Notes: a model not told the origin generated them from the letters alone. DNA of 54,451 nt from Cryobacterium aureum (GCF_002954245.1 NZ_PPTG01000027.1:391-54841); one strand, 5' to 3'. Numbered from the stretch's first letter, positions 11,918 through 20,867 are shown. Translations and numbers: made by a program.

Positions 11918-14536
11918 CTACTCGCGCAGGGTGGCCCCGAAGCGGTCGGCGGCGAGGGCAACGCCGGCCAGACGGGCGGCGCTCGCCTCGGCGGCAGTCA
12001 GCGTGCGCTCCTCGCCGCGAAAACGCAGCGCGAAGGTGAGCGATTTCTGGCCGGCGTCGACGCCGGCACCGCGGTAGTCGTCGACCAGTTCGATGTTCTC
12101 GAGCAGGTTACCGGCCCCCTCAGCGACGGCCGCGCGTAAGTCGGAAGCCGGCACGGAGGCCGCGACGACGAGCGAGAGGTCCTGCGTGGCGGCGGGCATC
12201 GTGCGAATGGGCGTGACGGTGAGATCGCCGTCGGCCCGCGCGAAGACGAGCCCCAGGTTGATCTCCGCGACGGCAACGACAGCGGGCAGGTCGTAGTCGT
12301 CGGCCACCGCAGGAAGCAGTTCGCCGGCGAATCCGACCGACACCGTCGAAGCCGCGGCGGTCGCGGCGGAAACGGTGACGAACAACTCGGCGGTGCGGCC
12401 CGGGTGCATCGCCGGGTGCAGACCTTGGCGCACCTCGATACGCACGCCGGTGGCCAGAGCTACCTGCTGCACGGCGGCCAGCGCCGACTGCCAGCCAGCA
12501 GCAACGGCCGGCTGTCCCGGCTGGTGCCGCACGTCGTTGCCGACGAGAACGACGCCGACCAGGAGCGGCTGCGGAACGATTCCCGCGTTCAGCGCCGCCT
12601 CGGCCTCGGCGCTCGGGCGCTCACCTCCGGTGGGAAGCACGGCTGTGCCGTACGCCACTTCGGGTTCGGGCCGGAAAACCAGTCCCTGCTCGTAGATAGC
12701 GAGATCCACCAGTCCGCGTGAGCGGTTGCGGTGCGCGATCTGCAGCAGGCCCGGCAGCATCGAGGTGCGCAGGAACGGCGCCTCCCCGTCGAGCGGGTTC
12801 GCCACCTTCATCTGAGGAACCGCAACCGGCATAGCGGATGCCGCACCCGTCTCGGCAACGGTTGCTCCGGCATCCGCTGCACGGGTGGTCACGGGCGCAA
12901 CCGCCACTCCAAACAGGTTGTTCGCCCGCTCGGACACGAACGGGTAGGTCAGCACCTCGGTGTGACCGGTTGCCGCGAGGGTCTGCGCGACGGTGCGGCG
13001 CAGCGTCTGCGTGCGGGTCAGGCCGCGGCCGGGCGGCGCGACGGGCAGCACCGAAGGAATGCGGTCGTACCCGACGATGCGGGCGACCTCCTCGGCGAGG
13101 GTCCACTTGTCAGTGAGGTCGGGTCGCCAGCTCGGCGGGGTGACCTGCAGGTCACCGTCGGCCTCGATCAGTGACGCACCGATGTCGACGAGGGCATCGC
13201 GCACCTCGTCACCGGTGTACGCCAGGCCAATGAGGCCAGATACGAACCCGGTCGGCAGCAGAATCGGCTGCGGTGCCGGGGCCTCGTCGTAGACCGAACC
13301 GAGGTCGTCGGCGGCTCCCCCGGCAAGGTCGACGAGCAGCTGCACGACTCGCGCAGCGGCAACAGCGGCAACGCGCGGGTCGACGCCACGTTCGAACCGC
13401 TTGCTCGCCTCGCTCGGCAGTTTGTGTCGGCGAGCAGAGCGCGCAATCGACACCGGGTCGAAGTTGGCGGCCTCGACAAGAACGTTGACGGTCTGCGCGG
13501 TGATTTCAGTGCTCGCCCCGCCCATCACGCCGGCCAGTCCTATCGGCCCGGATTCATCGGTGATCAGCAAATCTTCAACGCTGAGAGTGCGGGTGACCGC
13601 GTCGAGCGTGGTGAACTTCTCGCCGGCCGTCGCGCGGCGCACGATGATGCCGCCCTGTAGTTTGTCGAGGTCGTAGCCGTGCAACGGCTGGCCGAGCTCG
13701 AACATCACGTAGTTGGTCACGTCGACGACGAGGGAAATGGTGCGGATGCCCACCAGCCCCAGTCGCGCGATCATCCAGGCCGGAGTCGGCCGGGTCGGGT
13801 CGACGCCGCGCACGACGCGGGTCACGAACACGCTCGCGCCGACGTGGTCCCGAATCGGCGCCTGGTCGTCGATCGTGACCGGGAACCGGGTGACCGGGGC
13901 CACGACGGTGAGGGCAAGTGCGGGGTCGCGAAACGGCACGCCGGTGGCGTGCGAGTATTCGCGGGCGACACCGCGAATGGAGAAGGCGTAGCCGCGGTCG
14001 GGGGTGACGTTGATTTCGACGGCGCTGTCATCCAGGCCGAGCAGCGGGATGGCGTCCGTTCCCACCGGGGCGTCGATGCCGAGCGAGGCTAGGAGCAGAA
14101 TGCCGTCGTGCTCGTCGCCGAGGCCGAGTTCACGGGCTGACGCAATCATGCCGTCGGAGACATGGCCGTAGGTTTTGCGGGCCGCGATCGGAAACGGGCC
14201 GGGCAGCGAGGCGCCGGGCAGGGTCACGACGACCTTGTCGCCGACGGCAAAGTTGTGCGCGCCACAGATGATGCCGTGCACGGCCGGGCCGCCGTCGGCG
14301 GCGAGTTCGTCGCCCGGTGCAACGCGCACCTGGCACCAGTTGATGGTCTTGCCGTTGGTCTGCTCTTCGCCGACGAATTCGAGTACCTCGCCGACCACGA
14401 TCGGGCCGGAGACCTCGATTCGGTGGATGTCTTCCTCTTCGAGGCCGACGCTCACGAGCGCGGCGTGCACGTCTTCCGGCGTGGTGCCGGGCGCGAGGTC
14501 GACGTATTCGCCGAGCCAGCTCAGTGGTACCCGCAT
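11918..14536 (-). CDS. pheT: phenylalanyl-tRNA synthetase beta subunit
   Basis: Beta chain of the (alpha-beta)2 PheRS. N-terminal MRVPLSWLGEYVDL, then an EMAP/tRNA-binding-like domain (about 40-160), the B3/B4 editing region that clears Tyr-tRNA-Phe, B5, and a C-terminal ferredoxin-like anticodon-binding domain (about 775-872). The 872 residues are somewhat longer than E. coli PheT; an alanine/proline-rich insert near 560-600 accounts for part of the excess. The ATG overlaps the pheS stop by one base (TAATG), consistent with stoichiometric translation. Confidence 0.96.
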   Translation of the reverse strand: MRVPLSWLGEYVDLAPGTTPEDVHAALVSVGLEEEDIHRIEVSGPIVVGEVLEFVGEEQTNGKTINWCQVRVAPGDELAADGGPAVHGIICGAHNFAVGDKVVVTLPGASLPGPFPIAARKTYGHVSDGMIASARELGLGDEHDGILLLASLGIDAPVGTDAIPLLGLDDSAVEINVTPDRGYAFSIRGVAREYSHATGVPFRDPALALTVVAPVTRFPVTIDDQAPIRDHVGASVFVTRVVRGVDPTRPTPAWMIARLGLVGIRTISLVVDVTNYVMFELGQPLHGYDLDKLQGGIIVRRATAGEKFTTLDAVTRTLSVEDLLITDESGPIGLAGVMGGASTEITAQTVNVLVEAANFDPVSIARSARRHKLPSEASKRFERGVDPRVAAVAAARVVQLLVDLAGGAADDLGSVYDEAPAPQPILLPTGFVSGLIGLAYTGDEVRDALVDIGASLIEADGDLQVTPPSWRPDLTDKWTLAEEVARIVGYDRIPSVLPVAPPGRGLTRTQTLRRTVAQTLAATGHTEVLTYPFVSERANNLFGVAVAPVTTRAADAGATVAETGAASAMPVAVPQMKVANPLDGEAPFLRTSMLPGLLQIAHRNRSRGLVDLAIYEQGLVFRPEPEVAYGTAVLPTGGERPSAEAEAALNAGIVPQPLLVGVVLVGNDVRHQPGQPAVAAGWQSALAAVQQVALATGVRIEVRQGLHPAMHPGRTAELFVTVSAATAAASTVSVGFAGELLPAVADDYDLPAVVAVAEINLGLVFARADGDLTVTPIRTMPAATQDLSLVVAASVPASDLRAAVAEGAGNLLENIELVDDYRGAGVDAGQKSLTFALRFRGEERTLTAAEASAARLAGVALAADRFGATLRE

Positions 14537-15594
14537 TAGAGGTTCATCCCGAACTGCTGGCTGAACCGAATATCGCCCTCGACCATGTCGTGCATGTCCT
14601 TTACGTCATTTCTAAACATCACAGCTCGTTCCACACCCACTCCGAACGCGAACCCGGAGTACACCTCGGGGTCGATTCCGGCCGAGCGCAGCACATTGGC
14701 GTGCACCATGCCGCAGCCGCCCCACTCGATCCAGCGTGCGCCGTCCTTGAAGGTGGGGTGCCAGACGTCGAGCTCCGCGCTCGGCTCGGTGAACGGAAAA
14801 TAGTTGGGGCGCAGGCGCACCTTGGCTTCGGGGCCGAACAGTGCCTGCACGAAGTGATCGAGCGTGCCACGCAGGTTCGCCATGGTGAGTCCCTTGTCGA
14901 TGGCGATGCCCTCGATCTGGTGGAACACCGGCGTGTGGGTCGCGTCGAGTTCGTCAGTGCGAAACACCCGCCCGGGCGCGACCACGTAGACCGGGAGCTC
15001 TCGCGACAGCAACGCGCGCAGCTGCACGGGCGAGGTCTGCGTGCGGAGAACGAGGTGGGCATCCGTCGGCTCAACGAAGAAGGTGTCCTGCATGGCGCGG
15101 GCCGGGTGGTCCTCGTCGAAGTTGAGACCGTCGAAGTTGAACCATTCGCTCTCCAGCTCCGGCCCTTCGGCGACTTCCCAGCCCATGGCCACGAACACAT
15201 CGGCGGCACGTTCCATGAGAAGAGACGTAGGATGCCGCGCCCCGGCTTTCCAAGCGGAGCTCGCTGCCGTCACGTCCACCGTTTCAGCGAGCAGCCGCGC
15301 GGCCGCTTCAATCGCACCGATCTCGTCTTCGCGAGCGGTCAACGCCTTGGTGACGGTGCCGCGGGCCTGGCCGACGAGCTTGCCGGCAGCAGCTTTCTGG
15401 TTGCCGGGCACGCTGCGCATCAGCGCGTTGAGCTTCGACAGCGGCGACGACTCCCCCGCGTGCTCGCTGCGCACATGCTTGAGCAGTGCGGTCGTAGCAG
15501 CTACGGCGATGGCGGCCAGAGCGGCGTCAACCGCAGCGTTCACTGCCTCTTCGGTAATGGCGGGTGGGTCGATGGGACCAGCGGAATCAGACAC
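14536..15594 (-). CDS. pheS: phenylalanyl-tRNA synthetase alpha subunit
   Basis: Catalytic chain of PheRS, class II. The N-terminal 100 residues form the usual helical arm. Class II motifs lie at FNFDGLNFDEDHPARAMQ (phenylalanine pocket), PGRVFRTDELDATHTPVFHQ (motif 2) and GVGVERAVM (motif 3). 352 residues. The start is GTG at 15594, and TAAACT lies 8 nt upstream of it. I see no T-box, as expected for an actinobacterium. Confidence 0.96.
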   Translation of the reverse strand: MSDSAGPIDPPAITEEAVNAAVDAALAAIAVAATTALLKHVRSEHAGESSPLSKLNALMRSVPGNQKAAAGKLVGQARGTVTKALTAREDEIGAIEAAARLLAETVDVTAASSAWKAGARHPTSLLMERAADVFVAMGWEVAEGPELESEWFNFDGLNFDEDHPARAMQDTFFVEPTDAHLVLRTQTSPVQLRALLSRELPVYVVAPGRVFRTDELDATHTPVFHQIEGIAIDKGLTMANLRGTLDHFVQALFGPEAKVRLRPNYFPFTEPSAELDVWHPTFKDGARWIEWGGCGMVHANVLRSAGIDPEVYSGFAFGVGVERAVMFRNDVKDMHDMVEGDIRFSQQFGMNL

Positions 15595-15602
15595 AGTCCC
15601 TG

Positions 15603-15608
15603 AGTTTA
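15603..15608 (-). promoter_or_regulatory. -10 box of pheS
   Basis: TAAACT on the minus strand ends 8 nt before the pheS GTG. The intervening CAGGGACT is too short to hold a normally spaced Shine-Dalgarno, so the message is leaderless or nearly so. Confidence 0.5.
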
Positions 15609-15623
15609 CCCGCCCGAGGATGC

Positions 15624-16529
15624 CTAGCTTCTGCTCTGGGCACCCAGCGCTTGCGGGTCGACCTGCACGGGGTCAATCGGAGGTGTCGAATCGTCCTTGG
15701 TGACGCTACCAGCCTGCGGGCCGGTGCGCTTGGCAATTCGGCGTGCCAGCCAGGACAGCGACAGGTTCATGGCCAGATAGATGGCGAGAACAATGAAGAA
15801 AAACGAGAATTTGTACTGTTCGCCGAAAAAGTTCGCCAACTGGTTCAGCCCGGCCCGGAGCAGTTCGTTGTAGCCCACGATGAAGGACAGCGACGTGTCC
15901 TTGAGTAGAACTACCAGCTGGGCGATGATGATCGGCAGCATCTGACGAAATGCCTGCGGGAACTCGATGCGGAACCGGGTGGCCACCGGGGTCAGGCCGA
16001 TGGCGAGTCCAGCCTCGCGCTGCCCCCGCGGCAGGGCGTTGATCCCGGCGCGGAGTGCCTCACCGATGATGGCGCCGTTATACACGGACAGGGCAGCCAC
16101 ACCCGCCCAGAACGACCCGGTGGAGAACACCAGGAGGATGAAGAGCATCATGAGCAGTACAGGCATACCGCGGAAGAATTCGAGCAGCACCGTGGTGGGC
16201 ACCCGGATCCAAGCGGATGCCGACAAGCGCCCGAAGGAGAACAGCACTCCGATCACGAGTGCGAAGACGGCGGCGACCGCGGCCATGCGCAGGGTCGCAA
16301 GGGCGCCGAACCCGAGGGTGCGCCAGACCAGCAGGTCGTTGAAGACGTCCCAGCGGCTAATGTCCCAGAGGCCGGGCTGCACGGCCCCGTTGGCGCTGGT
16401 CTTGGGCAGGCCGAGCACCACGATCAGGGCGAGTAAGCCACCGGCCAGGATGATCGTGCCGACAACGGAGATGAGACGCGATCGCGCGCGGGATTTCGGT
16501 CCGGGGGCGTCGTACAGTACAGAACTCAT
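15624..16529 (-). CDS. gluD: amino-acid ABC transporter permease (GluD-like)
   Basis: Inner-membrane permease of a polar-amino-acid importer. About six membrane helices; the first is near residues 22-45. The EAA loop, about EALRAGINALPRGQREAGLAIGL, contacts the ATPase. 301 residues, with an extended C-terminal tail rich in Asp, Pro and Gln. The start overlaps the gluC stop (ATGA). Glutamate specificity is inferred from gene order and similarity to the gluABCD system, not proven. Confidence 0.88.
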   Translation of the reverse strand: MSSVLYDAPGPKSRARSRLISVVGTIILAGGLLALIVVLGLPKTSANGAVQPGLWDISRWDVFNDLLVWRTLGFGALATLRMAAVAAVFALVIGVLFSFGRLSASAWIRVPTTVLLEFFRGMPVLLMMLFILLVFSTGSFWAGVAALSVYNGAIIGEALRAGINALPRGQREAGLAIGLTPVATRFRIEFPQAFRQMLPIIIAQLVVLLKDTSLSFIVGYNELLRAGLNQLANFFGEQYKFSFFFIVLAIYLAMNLSLSWLARRIAKRTGPQAGSVTKDDSTPPIDPVQVDPQALGAQSRS

Positions 16530-17173
16530 CGGAGCACCGCCACCTTCTTCTCGATCCTGCCGGCAATAAGGCCAAGAGGAATGGTGATGATCAGGTAGAA
16601 CGCCGCGACCGCGAGCAAAATGGGGATGACGGCATCACCGCGGTCGTTGGTCACCTTGCGGGCGGCGCCGAACAGTTCGAAGACGAAGAACGCGCCGGCG
16701 ACCGAGGTGTTCTTGGTGAGAGCGATGAGCACGTTGATCAGTGGTGGCACCACCATGCGGATGGCCTGGGGCATCACCACGAAGGTGAGCGTCTGTCCAA
16801 AGGTGAGGCCCACGCTTCGTGCTGCTTCGGCTTGCCCCACGTGCACGCCGTTGACGCCGGACCGAAGTGCTTCGGCCACGAAGGGAGAGGTGTATACCGT
16901 GAGTCCGATGGCTGCCAGCTGGAAGTATCCCGGACTGAATTCCAGAAGGGGCAGGAGGTAAGCGCAAAAAAACAAAACGAGCGTCAGCGGGGTGTTGCGA
17001 ACAAGTTCCGTGTAGGCGGTCGCGAACAGGCGGAAGGACGAGATCGGCGAGATCCGCATGGCTGCGACGATCAGGCCGATTACGGATGCGCCGACTCCGG
17101 CAATGAGAAGCAGGCCCAGGGTGTTCCGGAAGCCGTCCAGGAACAGCGGCAGGTTGTCGATGACTGCGTCCAC
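16526..17173 (-). CDS. gluC: amino-acid ABC transporter permease (GluC-like)
   Basis: Second permease of the importer, 215 residues, five or so membrane helices. The EAA motif EALRSGVNGVHVGQAEAARSVGL is near residue 90-112. The start is GTG at 17173 behind a strong GAGGAGG. It is downstream of the binding-protein gene across a 157-bp gap with a strong hairpin, and overlaps gluD. Confidence 0.88.
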   Translation of the reverse strand: MDAVIDNLPLFLDGFRNTLGLLLIAGVGASVIGLIVAAMRISPISSFRLFATAYTELVRNTPLTLVLFFCAYLLPLLEFSPGYFQLAAIGLTVYTSPFVAEALRSGVNGVHVGQAEAARSVGLTFGQTLTFVVMPQAIRMVVPPLINVLIALTKNTSVAGAFFVFELFGAARKVTNDRGDAVIPILLAVAAFYLIITIPLGLIAGRIEKKVAVLR

Positions 17174-17235
17174 AACTCACCTCCTCGTCTTTGTCTGTCT
17201 GTGGGTCGGGCAATATTGGAACATGCTGGTGGTCA

Positions 17236-17269
17236 CCGTGGCGACTCGCCCCAGGGCGGGTCGCCACGG
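17236..17269. other. strong hairpin between gluB and gluC
   Basis: CCGTGGCGAC (17236-17245) pairs with GTCGCCACGG (17260-17269), and an inner CGCCC/GGGCG with a CA loop extends the stem to about 16 bp including one T-G wobble. A second perfect small dyad CTCAGTA-A-TACTGAG adjoins at 17270-17284. There is no T-run, so it is more likely an mRNA-stabilising or attenuating stem that keeps binding protein above permease than a full terminator. Confidence 0.7.
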
Positions 17270-17330
17270 CTCAGTAATACTGAGCGAGTGCTGGTCAGCG
17301 ACAGCTGGCTAGCGATTTGCCGAAGTCGAC

Positions 17331-18203
17331 CTAATAACGGTCGACGGCCGGCGGGGTGGGGGTGTCGAGCACGGTTCCTGCGGTGGATTCCCAGGCCGAG
17401 ACCCAGCTTCCGTCCGCATAGGACTCTTCGAGCACGTCGTTGATGAAGTTGCGGAACTCGGTGTCGTCGTGCGCGAGGCCAATGCCGTAGGGCTCTTCGG
17501 TGAATGCGTTGTTGACGACCTCGAACTCTCCGGCGTTCTGGTCGGCCAGGCCGGCCAGAATCACGTTGTCGGTGGTCACCGCGGCGACCTCACCGCTGCG
17601 CAGCGGTCCGAGGCAGTTGGAGTAGGTGTCCGAGGCGATGATGTCGGTCGTGAACTCGGCGATGTTCTTCTCCGAGGTGGAACCGCTCACGGTACACACC
17701 TTCTTGCCGGCGAGGTCTTCGGGGCCGGTGATCTTGTCGGGGTTGCCCGCGAGTACGAGCAGGTCCTGTCCGGCAGAGTAGTACGGTCCAGCGAAGGACA
17801 CGACCTCCTTGCGGGTGTCGTTGATCGTGTAGGTCGCGATCACGAGGTCGACCTGGCCGTTCTCGATGAACGGTTCGCGGTTGGCCGAAACGGCCTCGCT
17901 CCAGTTGATGCCTGAGGCCGGGATGCCGAGCTTTGCCGCGATGAGCTTGCCCATCTCAACGTCGAATCCGACCGGATCGCCACTGGGGCCGAGCAGGCCG
18001 AACAGCGGCTGGTCGAACTTGGTGCCGATGTTGATGGAACCGGCGTCGGCCAGGCGGGCCATGGTGCTTCCCTCAGGGAACGACACCGCCGTTTCCACGG
18101 GGGCGGCGGCATCGGTGGGGGCACCCGAGTCCGCGCAGCCACTGAGCACGAGCGCACTTGCGATCGCAATGGCCGAAATCACTAGACCTTTTTTGAGCCT
18201 CAT
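17331..18203 (-). CDS. gluB: amino-acid-binding lipoprotein (GluB-like)
   Basis: Substrate-binding protein, family 3, anchored outside the membrane. The signal peptide MRLKKGLVISAIAIASALVL is followed by lipobox LSGC with Cys23 for lipidation. The mature part has the SBP_bac_3 pattern: NIGTKFDQPLFG, then VGFDVEMGKLIAAKLG. 290 residues. I start at the ATG at 18203, where AGGAGA is well placed; an upstream in-frame start at 18251 would spoil the signal peptide. Confidence 0.93.
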   Translation of the reverse strand: MRLKKGLVISAIAIASALVLSGCADSGAPTDAAAPVETAVSFPEGSTMARLADAGSINIGTKFDQPLFGLLGPSGDPVGFDVEMGKLIAAKLGIPASGINWSEAVSANREPFIENGQVDLVIATYTINDTRKEVVSFAGPYYSAGQDLLVLAGNPDKITGPEDLAGKKVCTVSGSTSEKNIAEFTTDIIASDTYSNCLGPLRSGEVAAVTTDNVILAGLADQNAGEFEVVNNAFTEEPYGIGLAHDDTEFRNFINDVLEESYADGSWVSAWESTAGTVLDTPTPPAVDRY

Positions 18204-18254
18204 GGTTTTTCTCCTGATTGCTGGTACTGCTGCTGTGTAAACCCTGTCCACCGA

Positions 18255-19043
18255 TTAGTGGGCAAGTATTTTGGAGAGGAAGTCTTTCGCTCTCGTGCTT
18301 TGGGGGTTGGTGAAGAATTCCTCGGGAGTGGTCTCCTCCACAATCTCGCCCTCCGCCATGAAGATGACGCGGTCTGCGGCCTTGCGGGCGAAACCCATCT
18401 CATGCGTGACGACAATCATGGTCATGCCGTCGTTGGCGAGGTCGACCATGACCTCGAGCACCTCGTTGATCATTTCCGGGTCGAGGGCGCTGGTCGGCTC
18501 GTCGAGAAGGATGACCTTTGGATCCATGGCGAGGGCACGCGCGATGGCGACCCGCTGTTGCTGGCCACCGGACAGCTGTGCGGGCATTTTTTGCGCCTGA
18601 TTGGCTACTCCGACGCGGTCGAGGAGTGCCATCGCCTTCTTCTCGGCGTCAGCTTTCTTCAGGCCGCGTACCTTGATCGGTCCGAGCGTGACGTTCTCGA
18701 GCACGGTCTTGTGCGCGAACAGGTTGAACGCCTGAAAGACCATGCCGACATCGGCCCGCAGGTGGGCCAGCGCTTTGCCTTCCTCGGGCAGTTTGACGCC
18801 GTCGATGGTGATGATGCCGTCATCGATAGTCTCGAGGCGGTTGATGGCCCGACAAAGAGTCGACTTGCCCGACCCACTCGGTCCGATAACTACGACCACT
18901 TCGCCGCGATTGACTACAGCGTTGATGTTCTTGAGAACGTGCAGTTCCCCGTAGTGCTTGTTGATGTCTTTGACGACGACTAGCGGTTCCCCCCGACGAA
19001 CGGTGATGTTCGACGTAGCCGGGGACGAATCTGTTGGCTCCAT
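18255..19043 (-). CDS. gluA: amino-acid ABC transporter ATPase (GluA-like)
   Basis: Energises the importer. Walker [10 protein letters not shown] at 54-62, Q-loop VFQAFNLF, signature LSGGQQQR and Walker [15 protein letters not shown] are intact. The start is the ATG at 19043, which gives 262 residues; an alternative GTG at 19079 would add 12 residues. TAAGTT lies 7 nt upstream of the chosen ATG, separated by GGGGGGT, so the mRNA may be leaderless. First gene of gluABCD. Confidence 0.94.
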   Translation of the reverse strand: MEPTDSSPATSNITVRRGEPLVVVKDINKHYGELHVLKNINAVVNRGEVVVVIGPSGSGKSTLCRAINRLETIDDGIITIDGVKLPEEGKALAHLRADVGMVFQAFNLFAHKTVLENVTLGPIKVRGLKKADAEKKAMALLDRVGVANQAQKMPAQLSGGQQQRVAIARALAMDPKVILLDEPTSALDPEMINEVLEVMVDLANDGMTMIVVTHEMGFARKAADRVIFMAEGEIVEETTPEEFFTNPQSTRAKDFLSKILAH

Positions 19044-19050
19044 ACCCCCC

Positions 19051-19056
19051 AACTTA
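19051..19056 (-). promoter_or_regulatory. -10 box of gluA
   Basis: TAAGTT on the minus strand ends 7 nt before the gluA ATG. Farther upstream (about 19094-19112) the + strand reads GTAACGCATTTGTAAC: a direct repeat of GTAAC with an 11-bp period, one helical turn, which could be an activator or repressor site. Confidence 0.4.
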
Positions 19057-19173
19057 GGACAGAACAGCGGTCTAGACATGCCAAATGCCCGGACAGTAAC
19101 GCATTTGTAACAGTCGAAGCCGTGACGATTTGTGATACGTAGCGAATGATCATCGGCTCATTGATCTGGGGGG

Positions 19174-19640
19174 TCACGCCTTCGGTTGGTTCGGCAGGCG
19201 CAAGAAGAGCTCGACAGCGAGCGATGCGACGAGGCACAGCGCCGCGTTGACGACGATGGCAACGATCGCGCTCATGATCGGGATACCCATCGTGATGCCT
19301 ACCTGCTGGCTCATCGTGGCCAGTCCGGTGGCCAGCCCCTGCTCCCCGTCGGCGAGTCCAGAGGTGGCCGTGACCATGAATCCGACGATCACGACCAGGT
19401 TGGCCACCCCGCCCACGAACGTGGCGATGAGCAGCAACACGATGGAACTGTCGTTGGCGCCGAGGAACAGCAAGGCACCGGTCGCTGCTGCCTGCGCGGC
19501 AAAGCCCCCGACGATGGAGCGCTTCGTGCCCCATCGGTCGATCAGACGGGGGCCGACAACGCCGCCGAGCACGGTCCCTGTTCCCAGCACGGCGAAAGAG
19601 AGACCGGCCATCAGGGGCGAATAGCCCCACGTTTTCTGCG
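19174..19640 (-). pseudogene. MFS transporter remnant (C-terminal part)
   Basis: About 150 residues clearly from the second half of a drug:H+ antiporter-type MFS protein: GYSPLMAGLSFAVLGTGTVLG, then RLIDRWGTKRSIVGG, then GLATGLATMSQQVGITMG, with four to five membrane helices. A full transporter of this type has 12-14 helices and 400-500 residues; the N-terminal two thirds is gone. The similarity stops near 19640, exactly where an opposite-strand gene remnant begins. Confidence 0.8.
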
Positions 19641-19858
19641 CGGAATTTGCGGGACTGTGGGCGAAGCATCCGGTTGCAATTTGTCTGGAGGGGCTCAAAT
19701 ACTTTCAGCATCCGATCGTCGGATCGCTGGAATTACACTTCGAGGTGCTCAGCACCCCCGACGATTCCGGCCACCGCATCTTGATCTACACCGCCGAACC
19801 CGGTTCGTCGAGTGCGGCCGCGCTGCAACTGCTGCAGAGCGCACCCGTCTGGAGCTAG
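19631..19858 (+). pseudogene. XRE/MmyB-type regulator remnant (C-terminus)
   Basis: The + strand reads AEFAGLWAKHPVA, then KYFQHPIVGSLELHFEVLSTP, then ILIYTAEPGSSSAAALQLL, ending in TAG at 19856-19858. This is the end of the MmyB-like ligand-binding domain found in actinobacterial helix-turn-helix regulators. The helix-turn-helix half is missing and no start codon precedes it. It overlaps the edge of the MFS remnant at the joint. Confidence 0.75.
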
Positions 19859-19862
19859 AAAC

Positions 19863-19896
19863 GCCCGAGGCCCGGCAGAACTGCCGGACATCGGGC
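19863..19896 (-). terminator. terminator after the rRNA methyltransferase gene
   Basis: GCCCGA (19863-19868) pairs with TCGGGC (19891-19896) around an inner CCGGCAG-AA-CTGCCGG stem. Read on the minus strand it ends in GTTTCT. It sits just past the methyltransferase stop at 19911 and could also serve the + strand remnant. Confidence 0.6.
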
Positions 19897-19910
19897 GATG
19901 GTGCTGTGGC

Positions 19911-20711
19911 TCAGGCGCGCTGGGCGAACGCGCTCTCATACAGGCAAACGGATGCCGCGGTCGCCAGGTTCATCGACTCGGCTTCGCCATAGATCGGCAC
20001 GCTGACGCTGCGGTCGACCCGGGCGAGGTCTTCGTCGGTCAGGCCGCGAGCTTCGTTGCCGAACAGCCACACGGTCGGAGCTGCGAGCAGCCCCTCGTTG
20101 CGGGCGGTGAGCAGGTCAGAGCCCTTGATATCGGCGGCGAACAGCTGCAGTCCGGCGGCGCGAGCACGGTCGAGCACGTCGGAAAGGTCGGCCGCGATGG
20201 CGACGGGGAGGTGAAAGATGGAGCCGGTCGACGAGCGGATGACCTTGGGGTTGTACAGATCGACGCTGCGACCGGTGAGGATGACGGCATCCGCGCCGGC
20301 GGCATCCGCTGCGCGGATGATGGTTCCGGCGTTTCCCGGGTCGCGCACCTCTTCGAGGATGGCGACGAGCTTGGGTTCGGCGTTGAAGATCTTCTTCACC
20401 GAGGTGGGGAACTGGTGGCAGACGGCAACGAAACCCTGCGGGGTGACCGTGTCGGCCATGGCCTCGAGCACCTCTTCGGAGACGAACTCCACCTCGACCT
20501 GAGCGTCAACGGCCTTCTGGGCCAGGTCGCTGTAACGGTCGAGCGCGGTGGGTGTGGCAAACAACTCCACGACGAGTTCTGGGCGAAAGGTGAGGGCTTC
20601 GGAAACGGCCTGCGGGCCTTCGAGCAGAAAAAGACCGGACTCGAGGCGCGCGTCGCGCTTGGCAAGTTTTGCGACGGCACGGACGCGCGGTGAACGTGGA
20701 TTATCAAGCAT
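19911..20711 (-). CDS. TrmH/SpoU-family RNA 2'-O-methyltransferase
   Basis: SAM-dependent ribose methyltransferase of the SPOUT class. Substrate-binding N-terminal domain (about 1-100), then the three trefoil-knot motifs: EEVRDPGNAGTIIRAADAAG (motif 1), LFGNEARGL (motif 2) and ESMNLATAASVCLYE (motif 3). The RNA target, 23S rRNA or tRNA, is not certain. The start is ATG at 20711, 266 residues; the frame continues to 20780, but the added residues are unlike the family. TAAACT lies 7 nt upstream of the ATG, and a second copy lies 15 bp farther on. Confidence 0.9.
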   Translation of the reverse strand: MLDNPRSPRVRAVAKLAKRDARLESGLFLLEGPQAVSEALTFRPELVVELFATPTALDRYSDLAQKAVDAQVEVEFVSEEVLEAMADTVTPQGFVAVCHQFPTSVKKIFNAEPKLVAILEEVRDPGNAGTIIRAADAAGADAVILTGRSVDLYNPKVIRSSTGSIFHLPVAIAADLSDVLDRARAAGLQLFAADIKGSDLLTARNEGLLAAPTVWLFGNEARGLTDEDLARVDRSVSVPIYGEAESMNLATAASVCLYESAFAQRA

Positions 20712-20717
20712 GACGTT

Positions 20718-20747
20718 AAGTTTAGGTGCGCAAAGTTTAGGTGCACG
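20718..20747 (-). repeat. 15-bp tandem repeat carrying duplicated -10 boxes
   Basis: Two copies of a 15-mer, AAGTTTAGGTGCGCA and AAGTTTAGGTGCACG on the + strand, lie head to tail. On the minus strand each holds TAAACT (20719-20724 and 20734-20739). The proximal one is 7 nt from the methyltransferase ATG and fits a leaderless promoter. Residues AGTTTAGGTGCGCAAAG here match a copy at 30056-30072 in 15 of 17 positions. Confidence 0.6.
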
Positions 20748-20759
20748 ACGAATGGGTAC

Positions 20760-20792
20760 AAAAAAGGAGCGAGTGACCAAGTCACTCGCTCC
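20760..20792 (-). terminator. rho-independent terminator of infC-rpmI-rplT
   Basis: A perfect 12-bp stem: GGAGCGAGTGAC (20766-20777) and GTCACTCGCTCC (20781-20792) with a 3-nt loop. On the minus strand a run of six T follows directly (20765-20760). It stands 75 bp past the rplT stop. Confidence 0.92.
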
Positions 20793-20867
20793 TCGTTCTG
20801 AAATTTTGAACCGATCGCCACATTCACGCCCAGGAGGCAGCCGGTGGCAAACCGTTCGGTTGAAGCC

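Noticed and set aside
18980..19711. 243-codon minus-strand frame over the MFS remnant
   Set aside because: Arginine/histidine-rich translation in another frame; the MFS similarity is in the 19174-19698 frame.
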